A DNA stretch of 64,000 nt. It comes from Lysobacter ciconiae (GTDB lineage: Bacteria; Pseudomonadota; Gammaproteobacteria; Xanthomonadales; Xanthomonadaceae). Below are positions 1 to 9,447 of the stretch, one piece after another. The stretch is taken from contig NZ_CP063656.1 of assembly GCF_015209725.1 (NCBI RefSeq), positions 975,001-1,039,000 of the forward strand, written 5' to 3'. The first letter of the stretch is position 1; each line of letters begins with the position of its first letter. The notes below the pieces were generated by a model. That model worked only from the letters and a program-made list of their open reading frames with translations. It ran no database searches and was not told the origin of the DNA. The position numbers and the translations under genes were made by a program.

Positions 1-1
1 C

Positions 2-247
2 GTGATGTGGATCGCCGTGCATGCCGTGCTCCTGATCGGCGTGGCCAAGCTGATCCGAGCGCCGCTGTTCTTCCTGGCGGTCGGTTCGCAGGCCAATATC
101 GGCGGTGCGGCCTCGGCGCCGGTGGTGGCCAGCGCGTTCCATCCGTCACTGGCGCCGGTTGGCGTCTTGCTGGCAGTGGTCGGGTATGCGCTGGGCACGT
201 ATTTCGCCTACATCACCGGCATCGGCCTGCAATTCATGGCCGGCTGA
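2..247 (+). CDS. DUF819 family membrane protein, C-terminal fragment
   Basis: This is the last 81 residues of a polytopic inner-membrane protein whose 5' part lies before the window. The segment SQANIGGAASAPVVASAF followed by a hydrophobic stretch and GYALGTYFAY matches the conserved C-terminus of the DUF819 (YjcL-like) family. Members look like secondary carriers, but their substrate is not established. The frame is open from the first bases, so the true start is outside. It ends 49 bp before the convergent corA stop codon. Confidence 0.7.
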   Translation: MMWIAVHAVLLIGVAKLIRAPLFFLAVGSQANIGGAASAPVVASAFHPSLAPVGVLLAVVGYALGTYFAYITGIGLQFMAG

Positions 248-296
248 TCAGGCTGGTGGGTCGCGCTTGCTGAGTGCGCCCGGTTGAGCCGTCCGG

Positions 297-1310
297 CTAC
301 AGCCAGCCGGAGCGCTTGAACGCGCGATACAGGGAAAACACGCCCGCGGCGACCAGCACCGCGAGCAGGGGATAGCTCAAGCGTCCATGCAGCTCCGGCA
401 TGACGTCGAAGTTCATGCCGTACCAGCCGGTCACCAGGGTGGGGACGGCGAGCAACGCCGCCCATGCACCCATGCGCTTGACCACCTCGCCCTGGCGCAC
501 CGTGACCAGCGCGAGGTTGACGTTGACCGCGGCGGTCAGCATTTCGCGCAGGGTGTCGGTGTTCTCGTTGATGCGGACCGCGTGGTCCAGCACGTCGCGG
601 AAATACAGGCGCATCTCCTCGTCGATCAGGTCGGCGCGCGGGCGGGCGAGGTGGGACAACACGTCCTGCAGCGGCGCCACCGCCAAGCGCAGGCGGGTCA
701 GTTCGCGCTTGAGGTCGTAGAGCTTCTGCACCGTCTTCTTGTCGAACTCATCGGCGAAGATGTCGGCTTCCAGCGCATTGAGCGCGTTGCCGAACTCGTC
801 CACGATCGGCAGCAGGCGGTCCACGACCATGTCCAGCACCACATACAGCGCGGCGGAGGGGCCGTGCCTGAGCAGGTCGGGCTCGCGCTCCATCCGGGCG
901 CGGGCGTCGCCGTAACTGCTGGACGCCCCGTGGCGGACCGTCATCAGGTAGCGCGGGCCGACGAACAGATGGGTCTCGCCGAAGTTGAGCGCCCCCTCGA
1001 TGTTCTGCGCGGTGTGCAGCGCAATGAACAGGGAATTGCCGTAGGTCTCGATCTTGGGTCGCTGGTGCGCATTGCCGGCGTCTTCGATCGCCAGGTCGTG
1101 CAGGCCGAACTCCTTCTGCAGCTTGTTCAGCACGCGGCCGTCCGGCTCATACAGGCCAACCCAGACGAAGCTCCCGTCGTCGACCGCCAGTGCATCGCTG
1201 ATCGAATCCAGGTCAATGTCGGTCCGGACACCGTCGGCCGAGTAGACCGCGCAGCTCATCACGCTGCGGGGGAGGGCGATGTAGGGCGCGGCAGCGGGGG
1301 TTTCGGACAT
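297..1310 (-). CDS. corA: CorA-type magnesium/cobalt channel
   Basis: A 337-residue member of the CorA (2-TM-GxN) family, the pentameric inner-membrane channel for Mg2+/Co2+/Ni2+ uptake. The long soluble N-terminal funnel domain is followed by two C-terminal membrane helices. The signature GMN (YGMNFDVMPEL, about residues 298-300) ends the first helix, and the protein ends in the basic KRSGWL tail. The ATG at 1310 is chosen because an upstream in-frame ATG (1346) would overlap the DUF4105 gene. It is the last gene of the ybeZ-ybeY-corC-DUF4105-corA series, 16 bp after DUF4105. Confidence 0.93.
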   Translation of the reverse strand: MSETPAAAPYIALPRSVMSCAVYSADGVRTDIDLDSISDALAVDDGSFVWVGLYEPDGRVLNKLQKEFGLHDLAIEDAGNAHQRPKIETYGNSLFIALHTAQNIEGALNFGETHLFVGPRYLMTVRHGASSSYGDARARMEREPDLLRHGPSAALYVVLDMVVDRLLPIVDEFGNALNALEADIFADEFDKKTVQKLYDLKRELTRLRLAVAPLQDVLSHLARPRADLIDEEMRLYFRDVLDHAVRINENTDTLREMLTAAVNVNLALVTVRQGEVVKRMGAWAALLAVPTLVTGWYGMNFDVMPELHGRLSYPLLAVLVAAGVFSLYRAFKRSGWL

Positions 1311-1326
1311 CGGCAGGGCCTTCCGG

Positions 1327-2541
1327 TCAACGGGTCCGCAGGCCAAGCATCAGCCCGAGGTGGAGGGGCAGCACCAGCACGATCCAGTGAAGATTCTGCT
1401 GGGGCAGCGACTGCAGCCAGTGCGTGAACAGACCGATCGTCGCCAGCACCGGCATGGCCCGCAGCAGTATGTCGAACCAGCGACCGGGTGCGCGCCCGCG
1501 TGTCAGGCGCCAGCCCCCCGGCAGCAGCGCCCATGCCAGCGGACTCATCAGCAGGAGGTTGTAGTTGGCCCATCCAAAGCGGTGCGCGGTGGCGAACCAT
1601 ATGAAGAGCATCAAAGCGCCTATGACGCCCGAGAGCGCCCAGAACGGCAGGGCAAGGCCGGCAACCGCGCGCGGTGCCACGCGCCCGGCCCAAGCGAGCG
1701 CGCCCCCGACGATCACGCCGGCCAGCAGCCACAGCCACCAACGCCGCGGGGTCTCCGCCGGCTCCGGATCCAACCGGTGCGGCAGCAGTTCCCGTTCTTC
1801 GGCCACCAGCGGTACGCCGTCCGCGCCGTGCGCGTCGCGCAGCGAGGCGGCCAGGCGCATCGGTACGAACGCATCGCCCCAGTTCGACAATGGCTGGTCG
1901 GCGGCCGGGCCAAGGCCGAGGTCAAAGCCCAGCCACATCGGCAAATCCGGCGACGCCAGGCGGGTCGCCTCGCTGCGGAAGGTGTCCCCGCGCGATCCGC
2001 CCATCTGCCGTGCAAGCCCGCCGTCGAGCGCCCGGTCCAGCGCATCGCGGACCCGGGTCGAGCAGTTGTCGAGAAAGTAGTCGTAGCGGTAGTGGGAGTT
2101 CTCGGGCCGAGCATTCTCGGCCAGGGCCGCTGCCAACTCGGCAGCATCCGCCGGGGGCAGGTTGAGCCACTGCAGGCTGACGCCGCGGCCCACGTCGCGG
2201 TAGTAGGCGAGATCGTCCTGCAGCGGCAGGGCGACGAGCTGGTAGCGCATGTCTCCGCGGATGAAGCGGGCGATGAAGTCCGGCTCGGTCGGGTCGAAAT
2301 AGCCGAAGTTGTAGGAAATCGCCGTGCGTTTCGCCGGGTCATCCACCAGGATCGCGTTGTGGCCGAAGCGCTCGAAGAAGATCTCCCCGGGCTGCATCGT
2401 CACCACGCCGATCCGCGGGGCCGCAGCGACGGTGAACCCGCACAGCAGCAGCGCCACCAGCAGCAACAGACGCGGCACGAGGTCGGCGGGAGCCGCCAGG
2501 AGTGCGAGCCAGCGCGAGGGCGGCGCGCCCGCCTCAGGCAT
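1327..2541 (-). CDS. DUF4105 / Lnb-type periplasmic-membrane protein
   Basis: 404 residues. An N-terminal hydrophobic segment (about 21-40) is followed by a periplasmic DUF4105 domain and then several C-terminal membrane helices from about residue 260. The family hallmarks are visible: FERFGHNA (His61) and YDYFLDNCST (Cys160), the probable catalytic His and Cys. DUF4105 is the N-terminal domain of Lnb, the lipoprotein N-acyltransferase described in Bacteroides. The start overlaps the corC stop by 8 nt, indicating translational coupling. In E. coli, lnt follows corC (ybeX), so this gene sits in the lnt position. The domain call is firm. An acyltransferase function is inference. Confidence 0.8.
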   Translation of the reverse strand: MPEAGAPPSRWLALLAAPADLVPRLLLLVALLLCGFTVAAAPRIGVVTMQPGEIFFERFGHNAILVDDPAKRTAISYNFGYFDPTEPDFIARFIRGDMRYQLVALPLQDDLAYYRDVGRGVSLQWLNLPPADAAELAAALAENARPENSHYRYDYFLDNCSTRVRDALDRALDGGLARQMGGSRGDTFRSEATRLASPDLPMWLGFDLGLGPAADQPLSNWGDAFVPMRLAASLRDAHGADGVPLVAEERELLPHRLDPEPAETPRRWWLWLLAGVIVGGALAWAGRVAPRAVAGLALPFWALSGVIGALMLFIWFATAHRFGWANYNLLLMSPLAWALLPGGWRLTRGRAPGRWFDILLRAMPVLATIGLFTHWLQSLPQQNLHWIVLVLPLHLGLMLGLRTR

Positions 2542-3421
2542 CGCCGAGAACGCTGACGTGGAAGGTGTGCACCCGGCGCGCATCGGCGCTGGCGACCCGG
2601 AACACGAAGCGTCCCAGCATCAGCTCCTCGCCCGCTTCGGGCAGGTGGCCGATCGCGGCGATCACCAGCCCGCCGATGGTATCGTATTCGTCATCGTCGA
2701 AATCGGCACCGAAGTGGTCGTTGAAATCCTCGATCGGCGCCAGCGCGTCGACGATGAAGTGCCCGTCGGCCTGGGCGGATATCAGCGCGTCGGGATCCTC
2801 GGCTTCGTCGTGCTCGTCGTCGATGTCGCCGACGATCTGCTCCAGCACGTCCTCGATGGTCAGCAGGCCGGCCACGCCGCCGTGCTCGTCGATGACGATA
2901 GCCATGTGGTTGCGCGACTGGCGGAACTCGCGCAGCAGGATGTTCAGGCGTTTGGACTCGGGAATCAGCACCGCCGGCCGGACCAGTGCGTGCAGGCTGG
3001 GCACGCCGTTGTCGGCGACCACGCCCTGCAGCAGGTCCTTGGCCAGCAGGATGCCGGTGATCTGGTCCTTGTCCTCGCCGTGCACGGGGAAGCGCGAATG
3101 GCCCGATTCAACCACCTGCTCGACCAGCGTCTGGAAGGGCATGTCGGCCGGCAGCATCACCATCTGCGAGCGCGGAATCATGACATCGCCCACGCTGAGG
3201 TCGGAGATCGCGATCGCGCCCTCCATCATCGTCAGGGTGTCGGCTTCAATCAGCCCGTCGGACTGGCAGTCGCGAAGCAGCTCGACCAGATCCTCGCGTG
3301 AGGTGGGCTCGCCGGACAACGCGGAACTGATGCGCTCGAACCAGGACCGGCGCTTGTCGTTGCGGTCCGGCAGCTCGTGCGCGGAGGCAGGGGTGGAAGT
3401 ACTACTGTCGTCCTCGGACAT
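2534..3421 (-). CDS. corC: CorC/YbeX-family CBS-domain protein
   Basis: A 295-residue soluble protein with paired CBS domains (about 60-190) and a C-terminal CorC_HlyC (transporter-associated) domain. It has no membrane helices, which matches E. coli CorC/YbeX and not the DUF21-containing paralogues. Typical motifs are DVMIPRSQM and SRFPVHGEDKDQITGILLAKDLL. The family is linked to Mg2+/Co2+ efflux or tolerance and, by its fixed location next to ybeY and ybeZ, to ribosome metabolism. The ATG at 3421 (MSEDDS) is preferred; an ATG 9 nt upstream is also possible. It lies 84 bp after ybeY and is coupled to the DUF4105 gene. Confidence 0.9.
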   Translation of the reverse strand: MSEDDSSTSTPASAHELPDRNDKRRSWFERISSALSGEPTSREDLVELLRDCQSDGLIEADTLTMMEGAIAISDLSVGDVMIPRSQMVMLPADMPFQTLVEQVVESGHSRFPVHGEDKDQITGILLAKDLLQGVVADNGVPSLHALVRPAVLIPESKRLNILLREFRQSRNHMAIVIDEHGGVAGLLTIEDVLEQIVGDIDDEHDEAEDPDALISAQADGHFIVDALAPIEDFNDHFGADFDDDEYDTIGGLVIAAIGHLPEAGEELMLGRFVFRVASADARRVHTFHVSVLGDA

Positions 3422-3505
3422 TGCTCGCATTCGGGATACGCCCGGGGGATGGACGTCAGCGCGAGTCTAGCGCATGCCATGGTCGCGGCCGCGTCATCGC
3501 GCCGG

Positions 3506-3985
3506 CTATTCGCCGGTGAGATAGGGGTCGGCAATGTCCAGCGTGGCGAGGATTTCGCGCTCCAGTTGCTCCATGCACTCGGCCTCGCGCTCGTCCTCGT
3601 GGTCCCAGCCCAGCAGGTGCAGGATGCCGTGCACGGTCAGGTGGGCGTAGTGGGCGTTGACCCGCTTGTTCTGCTCGGCCGCCTCGCGGGCGACCACGGG
3701 GGCGCAGATCACCAGGTCCCCCAGCAACGGCAGGGTCACCCCGTTGGGCAGGTCGGCGGGAAAGCTGAGCACGTTGGTCGGGTGGTCCTTGCCCCGGTAA
3801 TGGCGGTTGAGCGCCAGACCCTCGCGGTCGTCCACCAGGCGGATGGCCAGGTCGGCCTCGCGGATGCGGCCGTCCAGCGCGGCGGCCGCCCATCGCCGGA
3901 AGCTCTGCGGGGACGGGATGCCCCGGCGCGGCAGTCCGTAACTGACGGAGACCTCGAGAATGGTAGGGCCCAGTGTCATCGCCAT
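3506..3985 (-). CDS. ybeY: Endoribonuclease YbeY (rRNA maturation)
   Basis: A 159-residue zinc-dependent endoribonuclease of the UPF0054 family, needed for 16S rRNA 3' maturation and 70S quality control. The metal-binding motif is intact: [15 protein letters not shown] near the C-terminus, with three His ligands. The frame stays open for 25 more codons upstream (Pro/Glu-rich, encoded by a short tandem repeat inside the phoH end). The ATG at 3985 gives the usual family length and a 22-bp gap after phoH. A further ATG lies two codons later. There is no strong Shine-Dalgarno sequence, so expression may depend on coupling to phoH. Confidence 0.9.
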   Translation of the reverse strand: MAMTLGPTILEVSVSYGLPRRGIPSPQSFRRWAAAALDGRIREADLAIRLVDDREGLALNRHYRGKDHPTNVLSFPADLPNGVTLPLLGDLVICAPVVAREAAEQNKRVNAHYAHLTVHGILHLLGWDHEDEREAECMEQLEREILATLDIADPYLTGE

Positions 3986-3989
3986 GGAC

Positions 3990-4013
3990 TCGGGTTCAGG
4001 GTCGGGTTCAGGG
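3990..4013. repeat. 12-bp tandem duplication at the phoH/ybeY junction
   Basis: The 12-mer TCGGGTTCAGGG occurs twice, perfectly and directly adjacent. It spans the phoH stop codon and the spacer just upstream of the ybeY start, so a change in copy number would alter the phoH-ybeY spacing. Confidence 0.7.
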
Positions 4014-4994
4014 GATGCCCGCGTCGCCGGCTTCGCGCGCGTCGCGGGCCTCGTAGGCATTCACGATGCGGGCGACCAGCGGATGGCGGACGACGTCGTG
4101 CGACTCGAAGAACGTGAAACTCACCTCGTCCACCTCGCGCAGCACGTCCACAGCATCCTTCAAACCGGACTTCACGTGCTTGGGCAGGTCGTTCTGGGTC
4201 AGGTCGCCGGTGACCACCGCGGTGCTGCCGTAGCCGATCCGGGTCAGGAACATCTTCATCTGCTCGATGGTGGTGTTCTGTGCCTCGTCAAGAATCACAT
4301 ACGCATCGTTGAGCGTGCGCCCGCGCATGTAGGCCAGCGGGGCGATCTCGATGACGTTGCGCTCCAGCAGCTTGAGCACCTTCTCCACGCCGAGCATTTC
4401 GTACAGCGCGTCGTAGAGCGGGCGCAGGTACGGATCGACCTTCTGCGACAGGTCGCCAGGCAGGAAGCCCAGCTTCTCGCCGGCCTCGACCGCCGGCCGC
4501 ACCAGCACCAGTCGCTGCACGCGTGACTCGTTCAAGGCCTCCACCGCGCTGGCGACGGCCAGGAACGTCTTGCCGGTGCCGGCCGGGCCGATGCCGAAGT
4601 TGATGTCGTTTGTCGCGATGGCGTGCAGGTATTTCTGCTGGTTGGGCCCGCGGCCGCGGATCGTGCCGCGCTTGACGCGGATCACCACTTCCTGCGGCTC
4701 CACGTCGGCATCGGCGACCTGCGATGCGTCCGAGCCCGACAGGGCCAGATGGATGGCGTGCTCGTCGAGCGTGTCGTCGCCGGCCTCGCGCCAGAGCTCG
4801 CGCAGCACCTTCTCGGCCGTGCGCACGGCGGCCTTGGCCCCGGTCAGGCGGAAGATGTTGCCGCGATTGGCGATCTCCACGCCGGTGCGCAGTTCGATCA
4901 TGCGCAGGTGGCCGTCGAAAGGCCCGGCCAGATTGGCCAGCCGCTCGATCCCGGGAGGGTCGAGCGCAAACTCGGAAACGGTGGATGGCGCCAT
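4008..4994 (-). CDS. ybeZ: PhoH-family ATPase (YbeZ/PhoL)
   Basis: A 328-residue PhoH-like P-loop ATPase, probably an RNA helicase-type partner of YbeY. Walker A is [16 protein letters not shown] (about residue 135) and Walker B is [11 protein letters not shown]; the N-terminus has a KH-like segment. It is first in the operon ybeZ-ybeY-corC-DUF4105-corA. It is divergent from the amidohydrolase gene, with 87 bp between the two starts, which must hold both promoters. In E. coli miaB directly precedes ybeZ. Here the amidohydrolase is inserted between them on the opposite strand. Confidence 0.92.
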   Translation of the reverse strand: MAPSTVSEFALDPPGIERLANLAGPFDGHLRMIELRTGVEIANRGNIFRLTGAKAAVRTAEKVLRELWREAGDDTLDEHAIHLALSGSDASQVADADVEPQEVVIRVKRGTIRGRGPNQQKYLHAIATNDINFGIGPAGTGKTFLAVASAVEALNESRVQRLVLVRPAVEAGEKLGFLPGDLSQKVDPYLRPLYDALYEMLGVEKVLKLLERNVIEIAPLAYMRGRTLNDAYVILDEAQNTTIEQMKMFLTRIGYGSTAVVTGDLTQNDLPKHVKSGLKDAVDVLREVDEVSFTFFESHDVVRHPLVARIVNAYEARDAREAGDAGIP

Positions 4995-5081
4995 GGGGTC
5001 AAGGTCCTGCGTGGCACGTCAGCTTGCACCCGCGGTCGGGTTTTCGCAAAGTGTCCGGATTCATCCAGCGAGGGGCAGGGC

Positions 5082-6791
5082 ATGCGGGCGATCCACGCGA
5101 TCCAGGGGAAATTGTTGGTCGCCGCCATGGCGGCCTGCGCGCTGCCATGGACGGCGGTCGATGCGGCGCATTCGCGCGCCGCTCCGGCCGATATCACCGT
5201 GCTGGTCGCACGCCGGATCCACACCATGGATGTCGCCCGCCCGCGCGCGCAGGCCATGGCGTTCGATGGTGACGGCCGGATCCTCGCCCTGGGCACCCGC
5301 GACGCCGTGCAGGCACAGTTTCCAGCTGCCGCGTTGCTGGATGTGGGACCGACCACGGTCGTGCCGGGCCTTATCGACGCCCACGGCCACGTGGCCGGAC
5401 TCGGCCTGAACGCGATGCGCGCCGATCTTGCAGGGACCACCAGCAAGGATGAGGCGGTGCGGAGGTTGCGCGATTTCGCCGCCGACCTGCCGCACGGCAC
5501 CTGGCTGCTGGGACGCGGCTGGGACCAGAACCGCTGGGCCGGGAAGCAGTTCCCCTCGGCCGGCGATCTGGACGCGGTGTTCCCCGACCGGCCGGTCTGG
5601 CTGCGCCGGGTGGACGGCCATGCCGCCTGGGCCAACAGCGCGGCGCTGGCGCTGGTCGAGCGCGACCTGAGCGGCGACTGGCAGCCCGATGGCGGCAGGA
5701 TCGAGCGCGATGCCCAGGGCCGTCCCACCGGAATCTTCATCGACGAGGCGATGACGCTGATCGACGCCCTCGTGCCCGAGCTTGAGGACGAAGTGGCGTC
5801 GCAGGCGCTCGCGCTGGGCATGCAAGCCGCCGTCGCGCACGGCTTGACCGGTGTGCACGATGCGGGCGTGTCGTTGTCTACGCTGAAGCATTACCAGCAA
5901 CTGGCCGACCGCGGCGAGATGCCGATGCGCGTCTATGCCATGGCCGATGGCGACGGCGAGGCACTGGACGCACTCTGCCGCGGCGGCCTCTATCAACACC
6001 CCGGCGGTCGCCTGCAGATGCGTGCCGTCAAGGTCTTCGCCGACGGCGCCCTCGGCAGTCGCGGCGCGGCCTTGCTGGCGGACTACAGCGACGACCCGGG
6101 CAACCGCGGACTGATGCTGGCATCGGAGCAGCAGCTGGCGAGGGTCACAGCCAAGGCCCGGCGCTGCAACGTGCAGGTCGCTACCCATGCGATCGGCGAC
6201 CGCGGCAACCGCGCGGTGCTGGATGCCTACGCCGGCGCCCTCGGCAACAAGCTCGGATCGGACCACCGCTGGCGGATCGAGCATGCGCAGGTCCTGGCGG
6301 GGACGGACCTGCCGCGACTGGGGGCGATGGGGGTAATCGCATCGATGCAGCCCACCCACGCGACCAGCGACATGGCCTGGGCCGGGGACCGTCTGGGACC
6401 GGAGCGGATCGAGCATGCCTACGCCTGGCGCGAATTACGCGACAGTGGCGCGCGCCTGGCACTGGGCTCGGATTTCCCGGTGGAGTCGGTGGATCCGCGC
6501 CTGGGTCTGTACAGCGCCACGACCCGCGCCGACGCCGAGGGCATGCCGGCCGGTGGCTGGCAGCCGGAGGAGAATCTGACCGCCTTCGAGGCGCTACGTG
6601 GATTCACCCTGGACGCGGCCTATGCCAGTTTCGACGAGGACGAGATCGGCAGCCTGGAAGTCGGCAAGCGCGCCGACTTCGTCGTGCTGGCGCAGGATCC
6701 GTTGCAGATCGATCCGCGACAGTTGCGCGAGCTGACGGTGCTGGGAACCTACGTCGACGGCGAGGCCGTCTACATCGGCAAGGTCGACTGA
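5082..6791 (+). CDS. Exported amidohydrolase family protein (YtcJ-like)
   Basis: A 569-residue metal-dependent hydrolase of the amidohydrolase superfamily (Amidohydro_3). A signal peptide is evident at residues 1-28 (hydrophobic core LLVAAMAACALPWTAVDA), suggesting a periplasmic enzyme. The superfamily metal motif HxH is in IDAHGHVAGLG. Other motifs are RIEHAQV and the C-terminal GSDFPVESVDPRLGLY with the conserved metal Asp. The substrate cannot be read from sequence; cyclic amides or imides are typical. The start follows a GGGGCAGGG Shine-Dalgarno-like stretch. It interrupts the usual miaB-ybeZ adjacency and stands alone on the plus strand. Confidence 0.88.
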   Translation: MRAIHAIQGKLLVAAMAACALPWTAVDAAHSRAAPADITVLVARRIHTMDVARPRAQAMAFDGDGRILALGTRDAVQAQFPAAALLDVGPTTVVPGLIDAHGHVAGLGLNAMRADLAGTTSKDEAVRRLRDFAADLPHGTWLLGRGWDQNRWAGKQFPSAGDLDAVFPDRPVWLRRVDGHAAWANSAALALVERDLSGDWQPDGGRIERDAQGRPTGIFIDEAMTLIDALVPELEDEVASQALALGMQAAVAHGLTGVHDAGVSLSTLKHYQQLADRGEMPMRVYAMADGDGEALDALCRGGLYQHPGGRLQMRAVKVFADGALGSRGAALLADYSDDPGNRGLMLASEQQLARVTAKARRCNVQVATHAIGDRGNRAVLDAYAGALGNKLGSDHRWRIEHAQVLAGTDLPRLGAMGVIASMQPTHATSDMAWAGDRLGPERIEHAYAWRELRDSGARLALGSDFPVESVDPRLGLYSATTRADAEGMPAGGWQPEENLTAFEALRGFTLDAAYASFDEDEIGSLEVGKRADFVVLAQDPLQIDPRQLRELTVLGTYVDGEAVYIGKVD

Positions 6792-6827
6792 ATCGCCGCG
6801 ACTGTTCAACCGGGACCGTGCAGCGGG

Positions 6828-8225
6828 TCAGGCGAGCGCCACCCGCCCGCGCAGGGAGTTGGCCATCACGTCGGTCACCACGATGTCGACGAACTGGCCG
6901 ATCATCGCCGGATCGCCGGCAAAGTTGACCGAGCGCATGTTCTCGGTCTTGCCGGTCAGCTCGTTGGCATCGCGGCGTGATCGGCCTTCCACCAGCACGC
7001 GCTGGGTGCTGCCGAGCATCGATTCGCTGATCCGCCGCGCGTTGTCGTTGATCGCCGCCTGCAGGCGCGCCAACCGCGCGTGCTTTTCGGCGTCGGTCGT
7101 GGTGTCCTCCAGGTCCGCCGCCGGCGTGCCGGGACGACGCGAGTAGACAAACGAGTAGGACTGGTCGAAACCGACGTCCTCGATCAGCTTCATCGTCTTC
7201 TCGAAGTCGGCCTCGGTCTCGCCGGGAAAGCCGACGATGAAGTCCGATGAGATCGAGATGTCCGGTCGCACCGCGCGCAGCTTGCGGATCTTCTGCTTGA
7301 ACTCGAGTGTGGTGTAGCCGCGTTTCATCGCCGCCAGCACGCGGTCGCTGCCGGCCTGGACCGGCAGGTGCAGGTAGTTGGCCAGCTCCGGGACGTCGCG
7401 GTAGGCCTCCACCAGCGAGTCGGAAAACTCCAGCGGGTGCGAGGTGGTGAAGCGGATCCGCTCGACACCGTCCATCTGCGCCATCGTCCGCACCAGCAGG
7501 CCGAGGTCGGCGATCTCCGCCAGCCCGTCTGCGCCGCTGATCATGCCCGCGTAGGCATTCACGTTCTGGCCCAGCAGGTGGATCTCGCGCACGCCTTGCG
7601 CGGCGAGCTGGGCGACTTCGACCAGCACGTCCTCGAACGGCCGGCTGACCTCTTCGCCGCGGGTGTAGGGCACCACGCAGAAGCTGCAGTACTTGCTGCA
7701 GCCTTCCATGATCGACACGTACGCCGACGGCCCTTCCGCCCGCGGCTCGGGCATCCGGTCGAACTTCTCGATCTCCGGAAAGCTGATGTCGACCTGGGGC
7801 AGGCCGGACTCGCGCCGCTCGCGAATCAGCTCGGGCAGGCGATGCAGGGTTTGTGGCCCGAACACCAGATCCACATAGGGCGCGCGCTTGACGATGGCCT
7901 CGCCTTCCTGGCTGGCCACGCAGCCACCCACGCCGATCAGCACCGGCTTGCCATCCTTCTTCAGCGACTTCCAGCGCCCCAGCCGGCTGAATACCTTGTC
8001 CTGCGCCTTCTCGCGGATCGAGCAGGTATTGATCAGGATCACGTCCGCGTCGGCCGCGTTGGTGGTCAGTTCCAACCCGTCGGAGGCGGCGAGGACGTCG
8101 GCCATCTTGGCCGAGTCGTACTCGTTCATCTGGCAACCGTGGGTCTCGATAAACAGCTTCCCGCGCGGCGCCGTCGCCGGGGCGGGTTCATCGGCAATCA
8201 GCGTCAAGGTCGTGGGATCGGTCAT
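6828..8225 (-). CDS. miaB: tRNA-2-methylthio-N6-dimethylallyladenosine synthase
   Basis: A 465-residue radical-SAM methylthiotransferase that converts i6A37 to ms2i6A37 in tRNAs reading UNN codons. The N-terminal UPF0004 domain has the first [4Fe-4S] cysteines ([15 protein letters not shown], then NTCSIRE and GCVASQEG). The radical-SAM core has [19 protein letters not shown] (CxxxCxxC). A C-terminal TRAM domain ends the protein. The length is normal for MiaB. It is transcribed away from the lytic transglycosylase gene and converges on the amidohydrolase with a 36-bp gap. Confidence 0.96.
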   Translation of the reverse strand: MTDPTTLTLIADEPAPATAPRGKLFIETHGCQMNEYDSAKMADVLAASDGLELTTNAADADVILINTCSIREKAQDKVFSRLGRWKSLKKDGKPVLIGVGGCVASQEGEAIVKRAPYVDLVFGPQTLHRLPELIRERRESGLPQVDISFPEIEKFDRMPEPRAEGPSAYVSIMEGCSKYCSFCVVPYTRGEEVSRPFEDVLVEVAQLAAQGVREIHLLGQNVNAYAGMISGADGLAEIADLGLLVRTMAQMDGVERIRFTTSHPLEFSDSLVEAYRDVPELANYLHLPVQAGSDRVLAAMKRGYTTLEFKQKIRKLRAVRPDISISSDFIVGFPGETEADFEKTMKLIEDVGFDQSYSFVYSRRPGTPAADLEDTTTDAEKHARLARLQAAINDNARRISESMLGSTQRVLVEGRSRRDANELTGKTENMRSVNFAGDPAMIGQFVDIVVTDVMANSLRGRVALA

Positions 8226-8406
8226 GGCGGGTCCGGGCTGGCGCAGAATGCGGCGTCAGGACTTCGGACTTCGAAGCGGGACGCCCGCGCCAGGCCTGTA
8301 ATGGATGGAGGGTTGCACCAGTCTAACGGCCGAGGAGCGCGAAGGGTGTCGCGTTTTCGCTAGCGCACACTTGGCAAAGCGGGCGTGAAAGGTGACACTC
8401 CCGTTC

Positions 8407-9294
8407 ATGAGGGGGTCAAGTCTAGTCATCGGTCTGGCATTTGCGCTGGCCGCCGTACCTGCCGTCGCCGGCAGCGTCTACCGCTGCGAGACGCCCGACG
8501 GCACACGCAGCTACGTCAGCAAGCGAATCCCCGGGGCCCAGTGCCGCGTGGTCAGCACCGATCCGGCACCGGCCCGGCCATCGCCAGCGGCCGTTGCCAG
8601 CACGCCGGCGGTCGCGACGGCGAGCGTGGCAGCGCGCCCGTCGCCGGATCCCTCTGCGCCTGCGACCTTCCTCACCAACGCCGCTCCCGTCACACCGGTG
8701 AAGACCGGCAGTGGCGGATCGCGCCGCGTCCAGGGGCAGGTCTACTCCTACATCAAGGACGGCGTGCGCCATTACAGCAGCACCCGGCCCAAGGGCGTGG
8801 CCACTGCCGGACCGGTTCGCGCCATTGCCTACAGCTATGTGGAAACCTGCTTCGCCTGCGGCTCGTCGACGGCGGTCAATTTCGGCAACGTGCGCCTGAA
8901 CCGTGAGGCCTACCGCGACGAGATCGCGGCCGCCGCCAGCTCCCACGGCATCGATGAGGCGATCGTGCGCGCGATCATCCATGCCGAGTCGGCGTTCAAT
9001 CCCAACGCGCTCTCGCGGGTCGGTGCGCAGGGGCTGATGCAGCTGATGCCGGCCACCGCCCGCCGCTTCAAGGTCAACAACGCCTTTGATGCCGGGCAGA
9101 ACATCCAGGGCGGGGTGGAATACCTGGCCTGGCTGCTCAAGCGCTTCGACGGCAACCTGACCCTCGCCGCCGCCGGCTACAACGCCGGTGAGGGCGCGGT
9201 GGACAAGTACAAGGGTGTTCCGCCCTACAGCGAAACCCAGCGCTACGTGCAGCGCGTCGGTGTGCTCGCCGAGCGCTACCGCGCAACCAATTGA
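8407..9294 (+). CDS. DUF4124/SLT lytic transglycosylase, exported
   Basis: 295 residues. A signal peptide (MRGSSLVIGLAFALAAVPAVAG) is followed by a DUF4124-like segment (GSVYRCETPDGTRSYVS), an Ala/Pro-rich linker and a C-terminal SLT (GEWL, lysozyme-like) domain. SLT motifs are visible: catalytic Glu in IIHAESAFNPNALS, GAQGLMQLMPATA, and AAAGYNAGEGAVDKY. It cleaves peptidoglycan glycan strands to 1,6-anhydromuropeptides in the periplasm. A GTG 15 nt upstream (8392) is an alternative start in the same frame. It stands alone, with petA 153 bp downstream. Confidence 0.9.
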   Translation: MRGSSLVIGLAFALAAVPAVAGSVYRCETPDGTRSYVSKRIPGAQCRVVSTDPAPARPSPAAVASTPAVATASVAARPSPDPSAPATFLTNAAPVTPVKTGSGGSRRVQGQVYSYIKDGVRHYSSTRPKGVATAGPVRAIAYSYVETCFACGSSTAVNFGNVRLNREAYRDEIAAAASSHGIDEAIVRAIIHAESAFNPNALSRVGAQGLMQLMPATARRFKVNNAFDAGQNIQGGVEYLAWLLKRFDGNLTLAAAGYNAGEGAVDKYKGVPPYSETQRYVQRVGVLAERYRATN

Positions 9295-9447
9295 TACCAG
9301 TGACGGAAAAGGGCGCCGCGGCGGCCAGATCGGATTGTCGGGCCGTTCATCCATCCGTTACACTTCCACGTCTTTATGAGCCGCCAACCGTCGCCAAGGT
9401 GCCGGGTGCGCGGTGGAGCTTCGATTACCAGCTTTGCGGAGTGCCGG

